DNA of 64,000 bases from Sipunculus nudus. Taxonomy: Eukaryota; Annelida; Sipuncula; Golfingiida; Sipunculidae. This document shows positions 24,411-36,010 of the stretch, piece by piece. The DNA lies in contig CM049318.1 in NCBI GenBank assembly GCA_026874595.1, positions 30,067,956 to 30,131,955 of the forward strand, written 5' to 3'. A program made the position numbers and the translations under genes. The number at the start of each line of letters is the position of its first letter. Position 1 is the first letter of the stretch. The notes under the pieces are model-generated. The model was given only the letters and a program-made list of their open reading frames with translations, ran no database searches and had not been told where the DNA came from.

Positions 24411-24425
24411 ACGCGAACTCACATA

Positions 24426-25075
24426 TTGAGCCATGACGTCGATGTTTGCCAGGCAAGCGCAGTCACGCAGCATCCTAATAGACTGAATCCAGAATTCAAA
24501 AGTATCTACAAGATGTGGTTCAATATTAGCTTGACAATGATTTTATTGAACCTAGTAACAGTAACTGGAATTCACCATGTATTCTTGTGCCCAACCCTAT
24601 TGGAAGTCACCGTATGTGCACAGATTATCGAAAACTAGAAGCTGTCACCAAAAATGACACGTTCTCGATTCCGAGGATCGATGATTGTATTGATAGAGTT
24701 GGTAGCTCCAGATATGTGTCGAAGTTTGACTTACTATAAAGATTCTGGCAAGTTCCACTGACAGAACGAGCGAAAGAAGTGTTCCCTTTTGGGACGCCCA
24801 AAGGACTGTACCAGTATAAAGTTATGCCATGAAGAACTCGCCAGCCATATTCCAGCGACTCATCCATATGGTTGTCAAGGACATGCAGGGTTGCGACGCA
24901 TATATTGATGACCGTACCGTGTACAGCGACACCTAGGAGAAACATCTGCAAACTCTTCGCGATCTCTTAAAAAAACTCAGTGAAGCACGTCTGACCGTCA
25001 ACTTAATCAAATCTGAATTTTGTCATGCACAAGGAACATTTTTGGGTCATATTGTGGTGTCAGATATTTAAAACG
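24426..25075 (+). pseudogene. Ty3/gypsy reverse transcriptase remnant
   Basis: The frame shifts several times. Readable motifs in order are HDVDVCQA, then NSNWNSPCILVPNPIG, RMCTDYRKLEAVT, SKFDLL followed by a stop, the catalytic DAYIDD near 24896, and FLGHIV near 25043. It directly follows the LINE remnant and precedes an LTR of family B, so it may belong to that family. Confidence 0.75.
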
Positions 25076-25079
25076 GACT

Positions 25080-25446
25080 TAAACAGATTTAATACGGACT
25101 GTCTCCAGTTTGCCTTTGGATTGTTACCATTAACGTGGATTATTGGTGTTAAAGGCCTCTGTCGAGCTGTGACAGTGGTGGTATTCAGAAATCAAAGCCT
25201 AGGATACGGACACTGTGGTACTGTACATTTTTATTGTTATCATGTGTACTTTTATTGATTGAGTGTAATGTTAGGATTGTTCTCAGTATAAATTATAATT
25301 ATTTGTTAACAAAAAAACCCTGACTTCTTTATTCATTCCCATACACCTTTCACGCTGCCATGTGTTTCGGAATCTGATTTTCTATCTCTGTAACAAAATT
25401 GTGCCGATCACGATTACGTGATATGTTGTTATTAGGTTCCGTGACA
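25080..25446 (+). mobile_element. LTR copy 2 of gypsy family B
   Basis: The segment gctgtgacagtggtggtat (near 25170) matches the complement of copy 3 near 35905. The 3' part (ttgttaacaaa, then cattcccatacacctttcacgctgcc-like sequence) matches the complement of copies 1 and 3. It ends in GGTTCCGTGACA, corresponding to the GGTTCCGTAACA end of copy 1. Its position after the RT remnant fits a 3' LTR shortened by deletion. Confidence 0.6.
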
Positions 25447-25652
25447 ATATATATATATATATGTGTGTGTGTGTTTGATAGTGTGCAAATTATAAAACCA
25501 TTAAAAAAGTATTTATTTTTTCTTTCAATGAAGAGACAATACAAGAGAAAGGAAAATGTAGTATTTCTGTGAATGAAAATGTGATATATTTATGTTGCAA
25601 TTAAAAGTAATATACAATATCTCCTGTTATAATTAGTAGTTATCCAATACAG
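25447..25652. other. Short noncoding stretch with (TA)/(GT) tract
   Basis: A TA then GT microsatellite (about 25447-25476) is followed by AT-rich sequence. Confidence 0.6.
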
Positions 25653-25901
25653 GACAATTCCTTAGTTGACAGAAATAAAATTAAAACAATTCCAACTGAA
25701 TCCTTAGCTGCTTTTCTATTCTTGACTGCTGAAAAAAGTAATGAAAATGAAAAGTTAAGAGTTGAACGTCCACAGTGCCGAAATGCAAGCGAAGCCGCGT
25801 TCATGTTAGACAGAGACCTGACTGTAAGGGAGACGCGACTTGTTTTCTGGAATGTCAGGTGGCCTGAAGACATCTTCAAGTCTGATGATGACTTAAATTA
25901 G
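25653..25901 (+). CDS. Candidate orphan terminal exon, unknown protein
   Basis: After ATACAG|GACAAT the plus strand is open for 82 codons to TAG (25899-25901), in a stop-rich region. The peptide is compositionally ordinary protein: it contains PTESLAAFLFLTAEKSNEN, then RVERPQCRNASEAAFMLD and VFWNVRWPEDIFKSDDD. I do not recognise a family. It has no starting Met at the 5' end, which fits an internal acceptor and a last exon. It may belong to a mobile element rather than a host gene. The polypyrimidine tract before the acceptor is weak. Confidence 0.35.
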   Translation, partial: DNSLVDRNKIKTIPTESLAAFLFLTAEKSNENEKLRVERPQCRNASEAAFMLDRDLTVRETRLVFWNVRWPEDIFKSDDDLN

Positions 25902-26450
25902 GGCCGTCTTAAAGAAGTAAGGCGGCTGGTCAGCCTGCGTCCGGGAGTTATAAAATTCCAAGAGGCCCGGCCCATCACGGATTAAATGTAATGTCCCCTT
26001 TTGTATCTGAAATTTTAAATATGAAAAATAATGTTAAAAATTCTAATCTTTCCTGAAAAAATGTTTTTGATGAGTCTGAAGTGGTAAGTAAACAGATAAA
26101 AAAAATGATGCCTTAGTTCCGTGGTGGTGAGGACTTAATATATAATATTTATTTTCTGGGGTTATGGGATAGTGCTGTCAATTTTCCCCGCCTGCCGCCG
26201 GTTTGTGAATGTGATGGTGCACCTTTTTACACGGGCGCGATGGAAATTTAAGTGGAAACGTGGTAATCCCAAGCGAAAGTTGAATTGTTTTGACCCCAAA
26301 GAAAGGAATTCTAGCTGTAAAAGCTGTTAAAAAAATCACAGGGACCTCATTAACCCGTTCCAGCTTAGTAAACGGTCATTAAAATAGTGTCGATAATCCA
26401 TATTTTCCTACTAGTGGGCTTGGATGGCCCAGAAACCCGCAATTTTCTAA
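25902..26450. other. Noncoding stretch
   Basis: No recognised gene or repeat. Confidence 0.5.
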
Positions 26451-26451
26451 A

Positions 26452-26880
26452 GGCAGTTGTCTTTGTGCAGTTGTTGTCTAAGAGCAGTTGTCTATATGCA
26501 CATGTTGTTTACGAGCAGTTGTCTATGCATACAAGTTGTATAAGAGCAGTTGTCTATGTACACTTGTTGTCTAATGGCGGTTGTCTACATGCAATTGTTG
26601 TCAGTTTAAGTTGTCTACGTGCACAAAGTGTCTAAGAGCATTTGTCTATGTGCACTTGTTGGCAAATGGCAGTTGTCTATGTGCAATTGTTGCCAATTTG
26701 GGAAGTTGTCTATGTGCAGTTGTCTAATAGCAATTGTCTATGTGCACTTGTTGTCTAAGATGGGGTTGTCTATGTGCACAAGTTGTCTACGAGCAGTCCT
26801 CTATGGGCTCAAGTGGTCCAAGAGCAGTTGTCTTTGAGCAATTGTTGTCTCATGGCAGTTGTCTATGTGTAACTGTGTGT
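26452..26880 (+). repeat. 31-bp minisatellite
   Basis: About 13 imperfect copies of a 31-bp unit that begins GCAGTTGTCTATGTGCA and continues CTTGTTGTCTAAGA. Small indels break the register after the fifth copy. Overlapping frames here are repeat artefacts. Confidence 0.85.
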
Positions 26881-26904
26881 TGAAAAGTCTGGAAAAGTTG
26901 TGTC

Positions 26905-27340
26905 CAGGAAGACCATTTTGCAGGTATACAATAGATGGTGGCCTTGCTAAGCATGTTGTGGGTGGTTGAAATCCTGTGTTTATTAGATCAGGGTGAAATG
27001 GCTTGTTTTTCCTGAATATAGGTGTAAATCCTGACTCAAAGACAGCAACCATTGGCGTGCGAGCATTATTGTAGCTGTGAGGTGGAAAAGCAGATGGCTG
27101 AAAATCACCAGATTCCTGCCGAAGCACTTTTTTATAATTTCAAAGTGGTGTGAGACTTTATGATGGAGGAGTTGGGCCCTGCGCTTGCAATGTCAGCTGG
27201 TGGGTACCAGAAGGTTGCTTTAGTGCAAAAACCAGGTGTGGGTTGGAAATTGTGGAAATGTAGGGCCCAGAAAGGCCAATTTGCAGGTATACAATAGATA
27301 GTGGCCTGCTGAGCATGTTGTGGGTAATTGAAATCCTGTG
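26905..27340 (+). repeat. Pair of direct repeats about 352 bp apart
   Basis: The segment 'tttgcaggtatacaatagat' at about 26919 recurs at about 27280, and both copies continue with 'gagcatgttgtgggt'-like sequence and 'gaaatcctgtg'. This marks a two-unit tandem duplication with some indels. Confidence 0.75.
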
Positions 27341-29095
27341 ACAAAACTCCTGGAGGTCTCAAATCTGTGCGGATCTCAGCAGGGTAAAAAGTCCGGTGTT
27401 GGTGTCATGTTGCCTGTGACTGTAATAATATATATGGCGGGTGAACCGAGCCCGTGTGTTGATATTTGTGTCAATTATCATGAGGAAGCAATATTCTGAA
27501 TATTAGTTGAAAATATAATAATAAAAGTTTATTGAATAAAATATTTATTTTCAATGAATTGTATGTTATTTTGTTGTGTTTTCAGTAAAACCGTACCATG
27601 TGAACATATGCAGTATCCAGATGTGTCAATATGTCAAAAAAGAATATATTTTAAAAAATTGGGGGGGGGGGGGGTTGTTGTTTGCCCTAACTTTCAGGCT
27701 TCCACCGATATCCCGGCCTCCGGCTAGGGTACAATGGACCCCACTTTTTTTAAATAAGGATATTTCAAGCTGTGATCGTCTGAAATCGGCCGTGTCATTT
27801 TTTTTAGGAAAATGTCAACTGTCAGTCGAGCCCAAAAATGGCCCGGTTCACTACTGGGGTCAAACAAGGTCATCCTTCCCAGGAAATCGAAGGAGCGCGT
27901 CCTACGCAGAATCAGGCCAGGATTGGTTTCTTTCGGGGCCAAATAAATAAACCACGAACGGGTTTAGCATATCTCGCCATGAAATTATATCATGGGCCAG
28001 CCAAACACGCCGACATTATTCAACACGTGCAGCAATTTTCTGGCATGACACATAGACTATATAATATCATTAAATTCACCCCGCAGAAAATACGCTTTGA
28101 ACGGGCAAAAGGTGGAACGACGGACGCAACCTTTTTCAAGCCGGCAGTGCTTAAATCTCCCTGATTTTTTTTAAAATAAAATTTCTTAAAATGGCGCGGA
28201 AAAAAATAACTGGCTCGAGGAAACATTACTTCCCCTAATATCCAACAACACCCGACTTAAACAAAAATTTGCTCCGTCACGCTCAACACGTATATAAATA
28301 TATACCACCGTTTCCCGCCAAGCCCGCGTGCAAAACCACACAACACAAAAATACCCCGCGGCTCCTGCAACGCCCCAAAATCAAAATAAAATAAAAAAAA
28401 AAAACACCGCCCTCCACCTCAAAATAGCCACACAACATTAATATTCTTACATTTTTACTTACCCCCGCCCAAGAATAATCAATATTCCAACAAAATTCAC
28501 GCCCCATTCACGCCCAGACCTCTATTTTATCAGCCCCCCCCCCCCCCCCAAAAAAAAAAAAAAAATCCCGACCGCCCCCCTAAAGAAAACACAAAAAACA
28601 TTTATTATATATTGAATATATTTTAATACGCATAATATATAATGACCGAAAAATCCAATAAACTTTTTTTTCACGCTCGCTTACCTGTCCTCACGCCTGC
28701 ATATTTTTTTGTTTTTTAATTAAAAACAACACACATCATTTTAGGCAAAATAAATATATTTATTTCTGTTTCAAAAATTTCCTCTTCCCTCTGGGTTGCC
28801 TTCCTCCCTCCTTAGTCCGCTCATTCCCACGCCGGCCACCACGCAGATCTGTCAAGCACAACTGATGTTATGTCACATTTTATTGTCCTTTCGCAACTGT
28901 GGTTTAGCAGAAATCACCAGCTGCCAGTCAACGGAATTCCCGCCACACCCCTGCGCCGGAGGGGGCTTCGGCCTCCACCCATCCAGGAAACTCAACAGCG
29001 CGCGCTTCTAGGATCTGTACACAAGTCCGCCTTCTTTCCAGTGCCGTCAAAAGTAAAAAAACAAAACAAAAAACTAGACGACCAGAGGTCGAACG
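27341..29095. other. Noncoding stretch with homopolymer tracts
   Basis: A G-run lies near 27661-27674, and a C-run followed by an A-run near 28536-28565. Frames at 27838-28164 (plus) and 28283-28507 (minus) show no family motif. No gene recognised. Confidence 0.5.
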
Positions 29096-29099
29096 CTTG

Positions 29100-30160
29100 C
29101 CGGAAGTTGAAATGACAGACAGATGGACAGACAGAACATATTGTGGGGTTTCTATTATTTGAATGACCCTCAGCGTTTGCTGAGAAGTTGTGGCCTGTAA
29201 AATGACATATCAGACAAAACAACGAGGAAGCAGACAAAGCTGACCACAAAAGACTAACAGACAAACATACTGACACATCTGTGATAACAGATTACCAGAC
29301 AAAAGTGCCGAAGGCAAAGAAGAGCAAAATTAGCGATGGTTTATGTAGATAAGGTTTATAATTTTGGAGATATGGCCAAAACATGATATGTTGGGGAGGT
29401 GAAGGTGCAGCGCCCCCTAGTGGCTATATCCGGAAAATGAAAAATCTGTTTTGAGATACTAGTGAAACACATAAGATGTACCAGTTTTAAAAGGATTCCT
29501 GAAAAAAAACTGTGGCCTGTAGAATGCTATATATGAGACGCAAGAACCAGCAAGTAGGCGGATTTGAGGACAACTGACAAACAGACAGACACACTGACAA
29601 AGTCATACAAGAATTAGACCAGATGACATTACTAGGTCATGGAGAAGACTCAGGGAAAGAAAATAAGCCATAGTTTCTGTAATTGAGGCTTTGGGTTTTA
29701 GAGATATGGTCAATATAATGATATGTGTGTGAGGGTCAGGTGCAGCGCCACCTAGCAGCCCTATCCGGAAAATGAAAAAAAAATTGTGAGATATTTTTGT
29801 AAAATATAATATGCATCAGTTTTCAAATGCTTCTTTAAAAACTGTGGCCTGTAGAATGCTATATGCGAGACGCAAGAATCAGCAAGCAGCCAAATTTGAG
29901 GACAACTGACAAACAGACGGACACACTGACAAAGTGACACAAGATTGAGACCAGATGACATTATCAGTTTATGGAGAAGACTCAGAGGGAAAAAAATAAG
30001 CTATAGTTTATGTGATTGAGGCTTTGGGTTTTAGAGATATGGCCAATGTAATGATATGTGTGTGAGGGTCGTATGCAGCGCCCCCTAGCAGTAATATTCA
30101 AAAAATGAAAAAACGATTTCGAGATACTAGTGTAGGACTTATGATATGTTAGTTTCAAAA
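29100..30160. repeat. About 334-bp tandem repeat, three units
   Basis: The anchor 'gcagcgccccctag' or a one-base variant starts at about 29407, 29742 and 30075. Each unit also carries 'gcctgtagaatgctatat', a GACA-rich tract and 'gggttttagagatatgg'. No coding sequence. Diverged relatives of the anchor recur near 31300 and 31755. Confidence 0.8.
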
Positions 30161-32300
30161 TGATTCCTGCAATAATGTGGCCTTTGGCGCAAGATGAATG
30201 AAATCTCGAAATATCTCTATTCACGAGATATTTTACGAGATACTGCAAGACTTGTAATAAAATCTTGTAGTACTAGTTGAATGCTACCTGATGCAAAAAA
30301 CTTGATCACTCTAGCTTTAAAACTGACAAAGTTAGGAAAATAAGACCCCTTATTTTCGAATATCATGACTTTTCCCCAAAATTTGTAACCATGGTTACGG
30401 CAAATTTGAGTCAGCTACACACCAGATGACAGGCCTTGGAATGACGATTAAAATGAGCTATTGTTGAAGTAGATATGACTATTAGTCACAAAGATATGAA
30501 GAAAAAACCGTTTTGAGAAGTTTTGATGACCTTGACCTTGACCTTTGACCTATTTTGACCAAAAACAATAGGGCACCTAGAAATTTAATTCTCCATCATC
30601 TCTGAAAGTTTCAAGGTGATTGTGGCAAAATTGTGCTTGCCGGAATCAAAGATTTCCGGCAAGCAACAAACAGACAAACAGACATACGCAACTGAGCAAT
30701 ATGCTGTGCCTCCAACATGTATGATAATAGACAGGGCCCGGAAAGGCCGTCACGCACCGCTGCACACGCCGGCCGCCCACCGTAGGGACCCTGCCGGCAC
30801 TTGCAGCGACGGCACGTGACTTCGTGGTTTGGTGAAACATGGCGCGAGATTTGACGAGACTTACAATGCGACCCCTGAATGTGACTGCGAGTGTCCGACG
30901 CTATCCGGCGCTGCAGACCATGTGTCTGTGGCGTAAAAAATGACAGAATTATGGGCATTTCTTTGAATGGTCACGTGTTCTCGTTTCACGAGAAACGATG
31001 CAAGATATGACGAGACTTGCGATTGAATGACTAAGAACTAGACGGATGCTGTCTAACGCCGAAAACCAGACCTTTCTATGGCAAATATCTACAGAGATAG
31101 AAGCAGGTAAACTTCGTATTTTCAAGTTGTCACGTTTTACCCCAAAATTTGGTAACCATGGTAACGGCAGTACAAAGCTACATGTGCGGAGGAATAAGCC
31201 AATGTTCCTAGTTTCAGATACCACAAAAAAAATGGTGTCACGTTTAATATTTTTTGAGATATTGCAGAAAAATGATATGTTACAGTGTTTCAGGTACCAC
31301 GCCCCCTGGTGGCTATTTCCAAAAATGAAAAACTGATTTCGAGATATTTATTTAATAACACAAAATATATCAATTTCAAAGCCATTGTTAAAAAAATGCA
31401 ACCTGTAGGTCATATTAAATGAAATCTCGAAGACTCTCGTTTGACGAGAAACGGTGCGAGATTTTGCAAGATTTTTGATTGGATCACCGAGAACTCACCA
31501 AGGGCTACAAGATGCAAAAAAATTGACCTCTCCAGCATAAAAACTGACAGAGTTAGAAGCTGAAAACTGCATATTTTCAAAATTCAAAAGTTTTACCCCA
31601 AAAGTAGAGAAATCTGGCAATAGCGCACTTTGGCACCTATGCGCAAAAATAAGCCCATGGACCCCAGTTGAAGGTGCTGTGATGGAAATGGCCCAATGTT
31701 TAATAGTTCTGGAGGTATAGCACCAAAACAAATATTCATGTTTTTTCATCTGCAACGCCCCCTGGCGGCCATTTCCAAAATCTGAAAAAACAATTTCGAG
31801 ATATTCATGTGTTACATAAAATATCTCAGAATCAGTACGATTGCTGCAAATTTGAAAAATATCACGAAATTCCATGATTTCTCCCCAAAATTGCGTAACC
31901 ATGGTAACAGCAAATTTAAGTAAGCTACATGTCAAAAGAAAGGCCAGGTGATGACGAAAAAAATGAGCTATTGCAGAAGTGGATAAGCCTATTTATGGCG
32001 AAGTTATAGTGCAAAAACCGTTAACCATACCTGTCGTGACCTTGACCTTTGACCTTTGACCTATTTTAACCAAAAACAATAGGGCACCTAGAAATTATGT
32101 TTTTCAACATCCCTGTAAGTTTCAAGGTGATTGTGGCAAAATTGTGGCCAGGAGAGTGCAGACAAACAAACAGACAAACAGACAAACAGACATACGCAAC
32201 TGAGCAATATGCTTGCCGAAATCAAAGATTTCCGGCAAGCAAAAAACAAGCATCGCCGCTAAAAACCACAGGCCAAAACAGCCCGCCCGCACGGCAGTTG
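30160..32300. repeat. Dispersed repeat region with two matching hairpin ends
   Basis: A 30-nt hairpin formed by GCTTGCCGG and CCGGCAAGC lies at 30635-30664 and again at 32211-32240. Each lies next to a GACAAACA tract and 'catacgcaactgagcaatatgct', in opposite order. Upstream of both is 'ttgacctattttgacc'- and 'caatagggcacctagaaatt'-like sequence. These look like the ends of two related nonautonomous elements. No gene seen. Confidence 0.65.
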
Positions 32301-32339
32301 TGCTCTGCTTGTGTGTGTGTGTGTGTGTGTATAAAATAT

Positions 32340-33270
32340 CAAATGTAACCTACCTTCAGCAGCACCTAGGATCAAGAAGAAAACAGTGGAGAACAGTCAT
32401 TCAATAAATATTGAGCAGACGTAAGCGATTTCTCTTCCAGGAAATCTAAACTAAATGCACTGCGGAGTTCACTTATTGAATAGAACACTTATAAATCATA
32501 GTCCACGATCAGAACATCAGCATACGTTCACATAATCCCGATACATGGTTTTCCTTGAGGAGACCCTAACTCTATAAAGTTTACTTCTTGGTGTATTTTT
32601 AATTCGGTACAAGACGTTCTCTGCCCCGTTAGGTAAACAAACGTCCACCTCGGCACCAAGCATCTGCTGTCGTCAATTGTTATGTGACAGGTCTTCACAT
32701 CAATAGCAGCATACACGTACAAATCCTATTTAAGAGGAGAGTGTTTCATCTGAAACCGTATAATACTTTCTAGTGAGACTCAGGCTCGCTTCAGTGCGCA
32801 CATAGCTAGTCGTCAAAGCATTCCCTCCCCGTGTACGTCGGTGTGTTGATATACAAGTTACATATAATAATATATGATATTGCATGTTCTCCATGCATGA
32901 TCGGATAAAGCTCGGGCTGGTGACATTTTGTCATTCCTCAGCGATTGTTGTAAGATCATAGAAGGGTCTTGGTTTGATTTTAAAAGGGCTATTCCGACAC
33001 TGGAGATCTATTAAATAAAGATAATGCTTCAGACCTTTCGTAAAAAGGAGCCAAAAATAGCGTCGATCCAAAATTGTACGAGCTTCTTTTGTTACGCCAG
33101 TCGTTACCCAAACCCGCCCAACAAAAAAAAAAATTGGGGCAAATAAGATTAATGTCACTAACAAGAGTGACAATAGATTCTTTATGTTGCTCACAACCAA
33201 TAACTTGTTTTACATGTTTTTTTAATCTGCTTTTCAGCATGGCCACTTGTACCATGTTCCCTTACAGTTT
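32340..33270 (-). repeat. 5' region copy 1 of a duplicated gene family
   Basis: About 0.9 kb upstream of the degenerate signal exon matches the regions at 37.3-38.26 and 63.1-64.0 kb. Shared landmarks are 'tttacttcctggtgtat' (a variant here), 'gtttcatctgaaaccgtat', 'tgatattgcatgttctcc'-like sequence and 'gtaccatgttc'. No clear core promoter was identified. Confidence 0.75.
32354..32411 (-). pseudogene. Signal-peptide exon, degenerate copy 1
   Basis: Aligned with the copy at 63.2 kb, the start codon is ATA instead of ATG and the conserved Trp codon is TGA. The hydrophobic core LFSTVFFLILGAAE and the phase-1 donor GAAG|GTAGGT are kept. The exon cannot start translation at the ancestral site. 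A (GT)n tract lies in the adjacent intron at about 32310-32330. Confidence 0.6.
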
Positions 33271-33279
33271 GCAGATAAA

Positions 33280-34060
33280 AACGATAATACAGTTTTTTTA
33301 CAGGATTCTTTACAGGAATATTTAATATTTCATTAAATAAATATTATAATTTAATATTCATTGATATGTACGCAGACTAAACCAGAAATCCCATAAATAA
33401 TACACATAAGACAGGTGTATGGCTAGCTTTAACAAACTCGGCCTGGGAAAGAATCCTTTTTTTCTCGCGGCTTCATTTCCATAGCATTGATACAAGTGTG
33501 CTTTATTGTATATGATAAAGAAACGATATATTCAGCAGTATATATTTTAACAAACAAGTGACCCTTTGGCCATGACGCTCAGTTGAATTCAAGGAACCTT
33601 GAATAATGTGTAAAATGACCCCCAGTGTAATCAAACTTTGCCAAATAACCTCAGACATAGGTCACAGCGACCTTATCCTTCATCCAGCCGCTACCATTTG
33701 CGCCCATTTGTTAAAATCATGTTCTCTCACATAGCTTGCAGAATATAGGTCACAGTGACATTATTTGAGGTTTCCAAGAATGTTTTACAGAAACTTCCTT
33801 GGATCTAAATCAAGTTTCTAGGTCCATCTGTAACAAATCATGCAAACCTGTCCTATTGGAAGCTCAAATCATGGTCTTTCACAAATCTTATCACTTTGAA
33901 AGACGATAAATATATTCAATAAAAAAACACCTTGAGAGATATTTCGATTTTTTTAGGATAATGTTATTTTTCAGTGCATATACTTTTTGCAAAATATCAA
34001 TATATTGTAAAGAAAATACGACCACATCTTTGAAGGTCTCAAAATAGAGAAATTTAAATG
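33280..34060. other. Noncoding stretch
   Basis: AT-rich. A segment at about 33552-33680 begins 'aacaagtgaccctttggccatgacgctcag', an inverted relative of 17440-17475 inside FB1. No gene. Confidence 0.5.
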
Positions 34061-34083
34061 TATACTGTGAAGCGGAACTGAAG

Positions 34084-34390
34084 TGTGCTTGTCTTAAAAC
34101 ACACCATTAACAAGTGCATGTGCACCAGTAAAAGACCTATTAGATAACGGCAACGTGTTTGCTAACATGAGAGTCTGACTCGAACCTGTGTCCCTCAAAA
34201 TTCTAATGGGGTAGAATCTGAAAATTCACTTGAAAGTGATACAAGACCATCATGTATAAATGGCTCAAATAACTCCATTTCAGAGTCAGGAGAGGAATCT
34301 ACTACCTCAGTGTCATCAAACAAAGAACTGACACTGACAGTGCCAGTCATAAGCTCTTTTTCAGAGTCATAAAAGACGCTACATCCATTT
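34084..34390 (-). pseudogene. Retropepsin-like protease remnant of gypsy family B
   Basis: An acidic linker (FDDTEVVDSSPDSE) leads, after a frameshift near 34200, into ILRDTGSSQTLM. The D-T-G triplet (plus-strand 34178-34192) marks an aspartic protease. The frame then decays. Confidence 0.65.
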
Positions 34391-34774
34391 TACCATCAAA
34401 CTCTTCATGGGAGTCAACAGTAGAATTTTCCTTAGCAGAAACCAACTTCTGTTTGTCATAAGAGGACCTGGCTTCATTTGAAATACTCTCGCAAGAGTCA
34501 TAAAAGGACTTAGCCTTATTGAGAGGATACTCCTCGTATGAGTCTCAAAAGTACCTAGCCTTATTAAATTCCTCGCAGGAATCAAATGAGGTTTTTACTT
34601 CGCAAGCTACGGATTCTTCTTGGAGTCAGACGGCACGTTGGCCTCCGTAGCATCAAACTCTTTATTAGAGTCAATAAAGGAGTTGTACCCCTTCTTTACA
34701 TGAAAAGAGACTGGCTCTTGTTCTATTCTATGTATAGACTTTGAAACAAAACCAGAAGGTTTGCTATTTGGTTA

Positions 34775-35514
34775 ATTCGCAAGTTTCCAGGAGTCAGATA
34801 TTAGATGACCTTCCTTCTTGCAGTAATTACATATTTTCTTTGAAAATGACTGGTCTTTGTTTGACTTAGACACAGTGGGCGTGGACTGAGGTTTAGCGAT
34901 GGACTTTGCTGAACTATCATGATTACTAGTACTGGGTGACTGCGCTTTAAACTTCCTTTGACCATACTGATTCACATTCTTGTTTGTGAATGACTGGTTT
35001 GATTTGCTAGTAAAGGACAGTTTGTGTGTTAATGAATAATCATCAGCTAATTGAGTAGCAATGTCAATTTTTTCAGGACTGTTCTCATCCAGAAAAGTTT
35101 TAACATCTGCGTCAATGCAGCGCTTAAAGTCTTCAAGTAAAATCAACTGGGGCAAATTGTCATAATCTTTCATTACATTTTTACGTTTTTTTTCTAATTC
35201 TAACTCTTTTAATCTTTCATGTTCTTCTCTCTCTAACAGTTTTAATGCTATCTCATGTTGCATTTCTATTTTTTTTAATTCTATTTGCATAGCAAGGCTG
35301 TAATTTTTTTTTATGTTTTCACATCACTCTCTTCAATTAAACCTTTACTAACTAGATCTTGCATGATTTTATCAATGATATCAGGCTTTCTCTAAGCTTT
35401 TTTCACACTTAGCGCTAACTGTTGTAACAAACGCAACAACTGTTCTTTTGTCAACTGTTCAAGTTGATTAGGGTCGGGATCTTCAACAAATGTCTCAGAT
35501 TTGGAATCTGCCAT
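34775..35514 (-). pseudogene. gag: gag of gypsy family B, broken
   Basis: The start MADSKSETFVED lies at about 35514. The next stretch, EQLTKEQLLRLLQQLALSV, resembles a short SAP-like helix pair. A TAG at 35394-35392 and a further stop and frame change near 35300 break it. From Met 35290 the frame runs through a charged coiled-coil-like region (LKLLEREEHERLKELELEKK) and a Ser/Lys-rich linker to the zinc knuckle CNYCKKEGHLISDSW. In the knuckle the last Cys of CX2CX4HX4C is Ser, so metal binding should fail. It ends with TAA after KLAN. Confidence 0.75.
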
Positions 35515-35629
35515 GTTAAGGTGTTAAAACAATAACAAAAAAAAACACTGAGATAAATCCTGTAAACAATGTAATGTAAACAATGTGTAATCTTGTAAAC
35601 AATGTACTGTAAACAATGCGTCTAGGTCA

Positions 35630-36010
35630 AGGCCTAATAAATTTGCAGAACTATTAACGAGCACAAATTTGGTTATGGAGATAAAAACAAAATCAGAATC
35701 TGCAACACTAGGCAGCGTGAAATGTCTAGGGGAATGAATAAAAAAGTTAGTGTTTTTTTGTTAACAAATAATTATAATTTATTCTAAAAAAACAATCCTA
35801 ACATTACAATACACTAAATCAATACAATTACACAGTATAATAACAGTACAACAGTCAATCAATACAATTATATAAATAAAGTGCAGAGTACCTCGATACC
35901 ACCACTGTCACAGCGACAAAAGTCCTTTAAAGCATATAATCCAGATGAACAGTTCACATAAATCTTCTCAGAGAATAACAGTCCAGTTCAATCACAAAAT
36001 CAATTTGTTT
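35630..36010 (-). repeat. LTR copy 3 of gypsy family B
   Basis: Matches copy 1 from 'aggcagcgtgaaatgtctag' onward, including 'gttaacaaataa', 'ttattctaaaaa' and 'acctcgatacca'. The outer end is lost in a later insertion that begins near 36009. Confidence 0.7.

Larger units (their letters stand above)
34084..36010 (-). mobile_element. Truncated gypsy family B element: LTR, gag and protease remnant
   Basis: Reading the minus strand: an LTR copy (about 36010-35630), a leader, gag from ATG near 35514, then a protease motif near 34190. No RT or integrase follows, so the element is cut off after protease. Only short-range homology to the RT remnant at 24.4 kb is possible, through the shared LTR. 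Confidence 0.7.

Noticed and set aside
27838-28164. 108-codon ORF as a host gene
   Set aside because: The composition is plausible, but there is no motif, no splice context, and overlapping frames of similar length lie on both strands.
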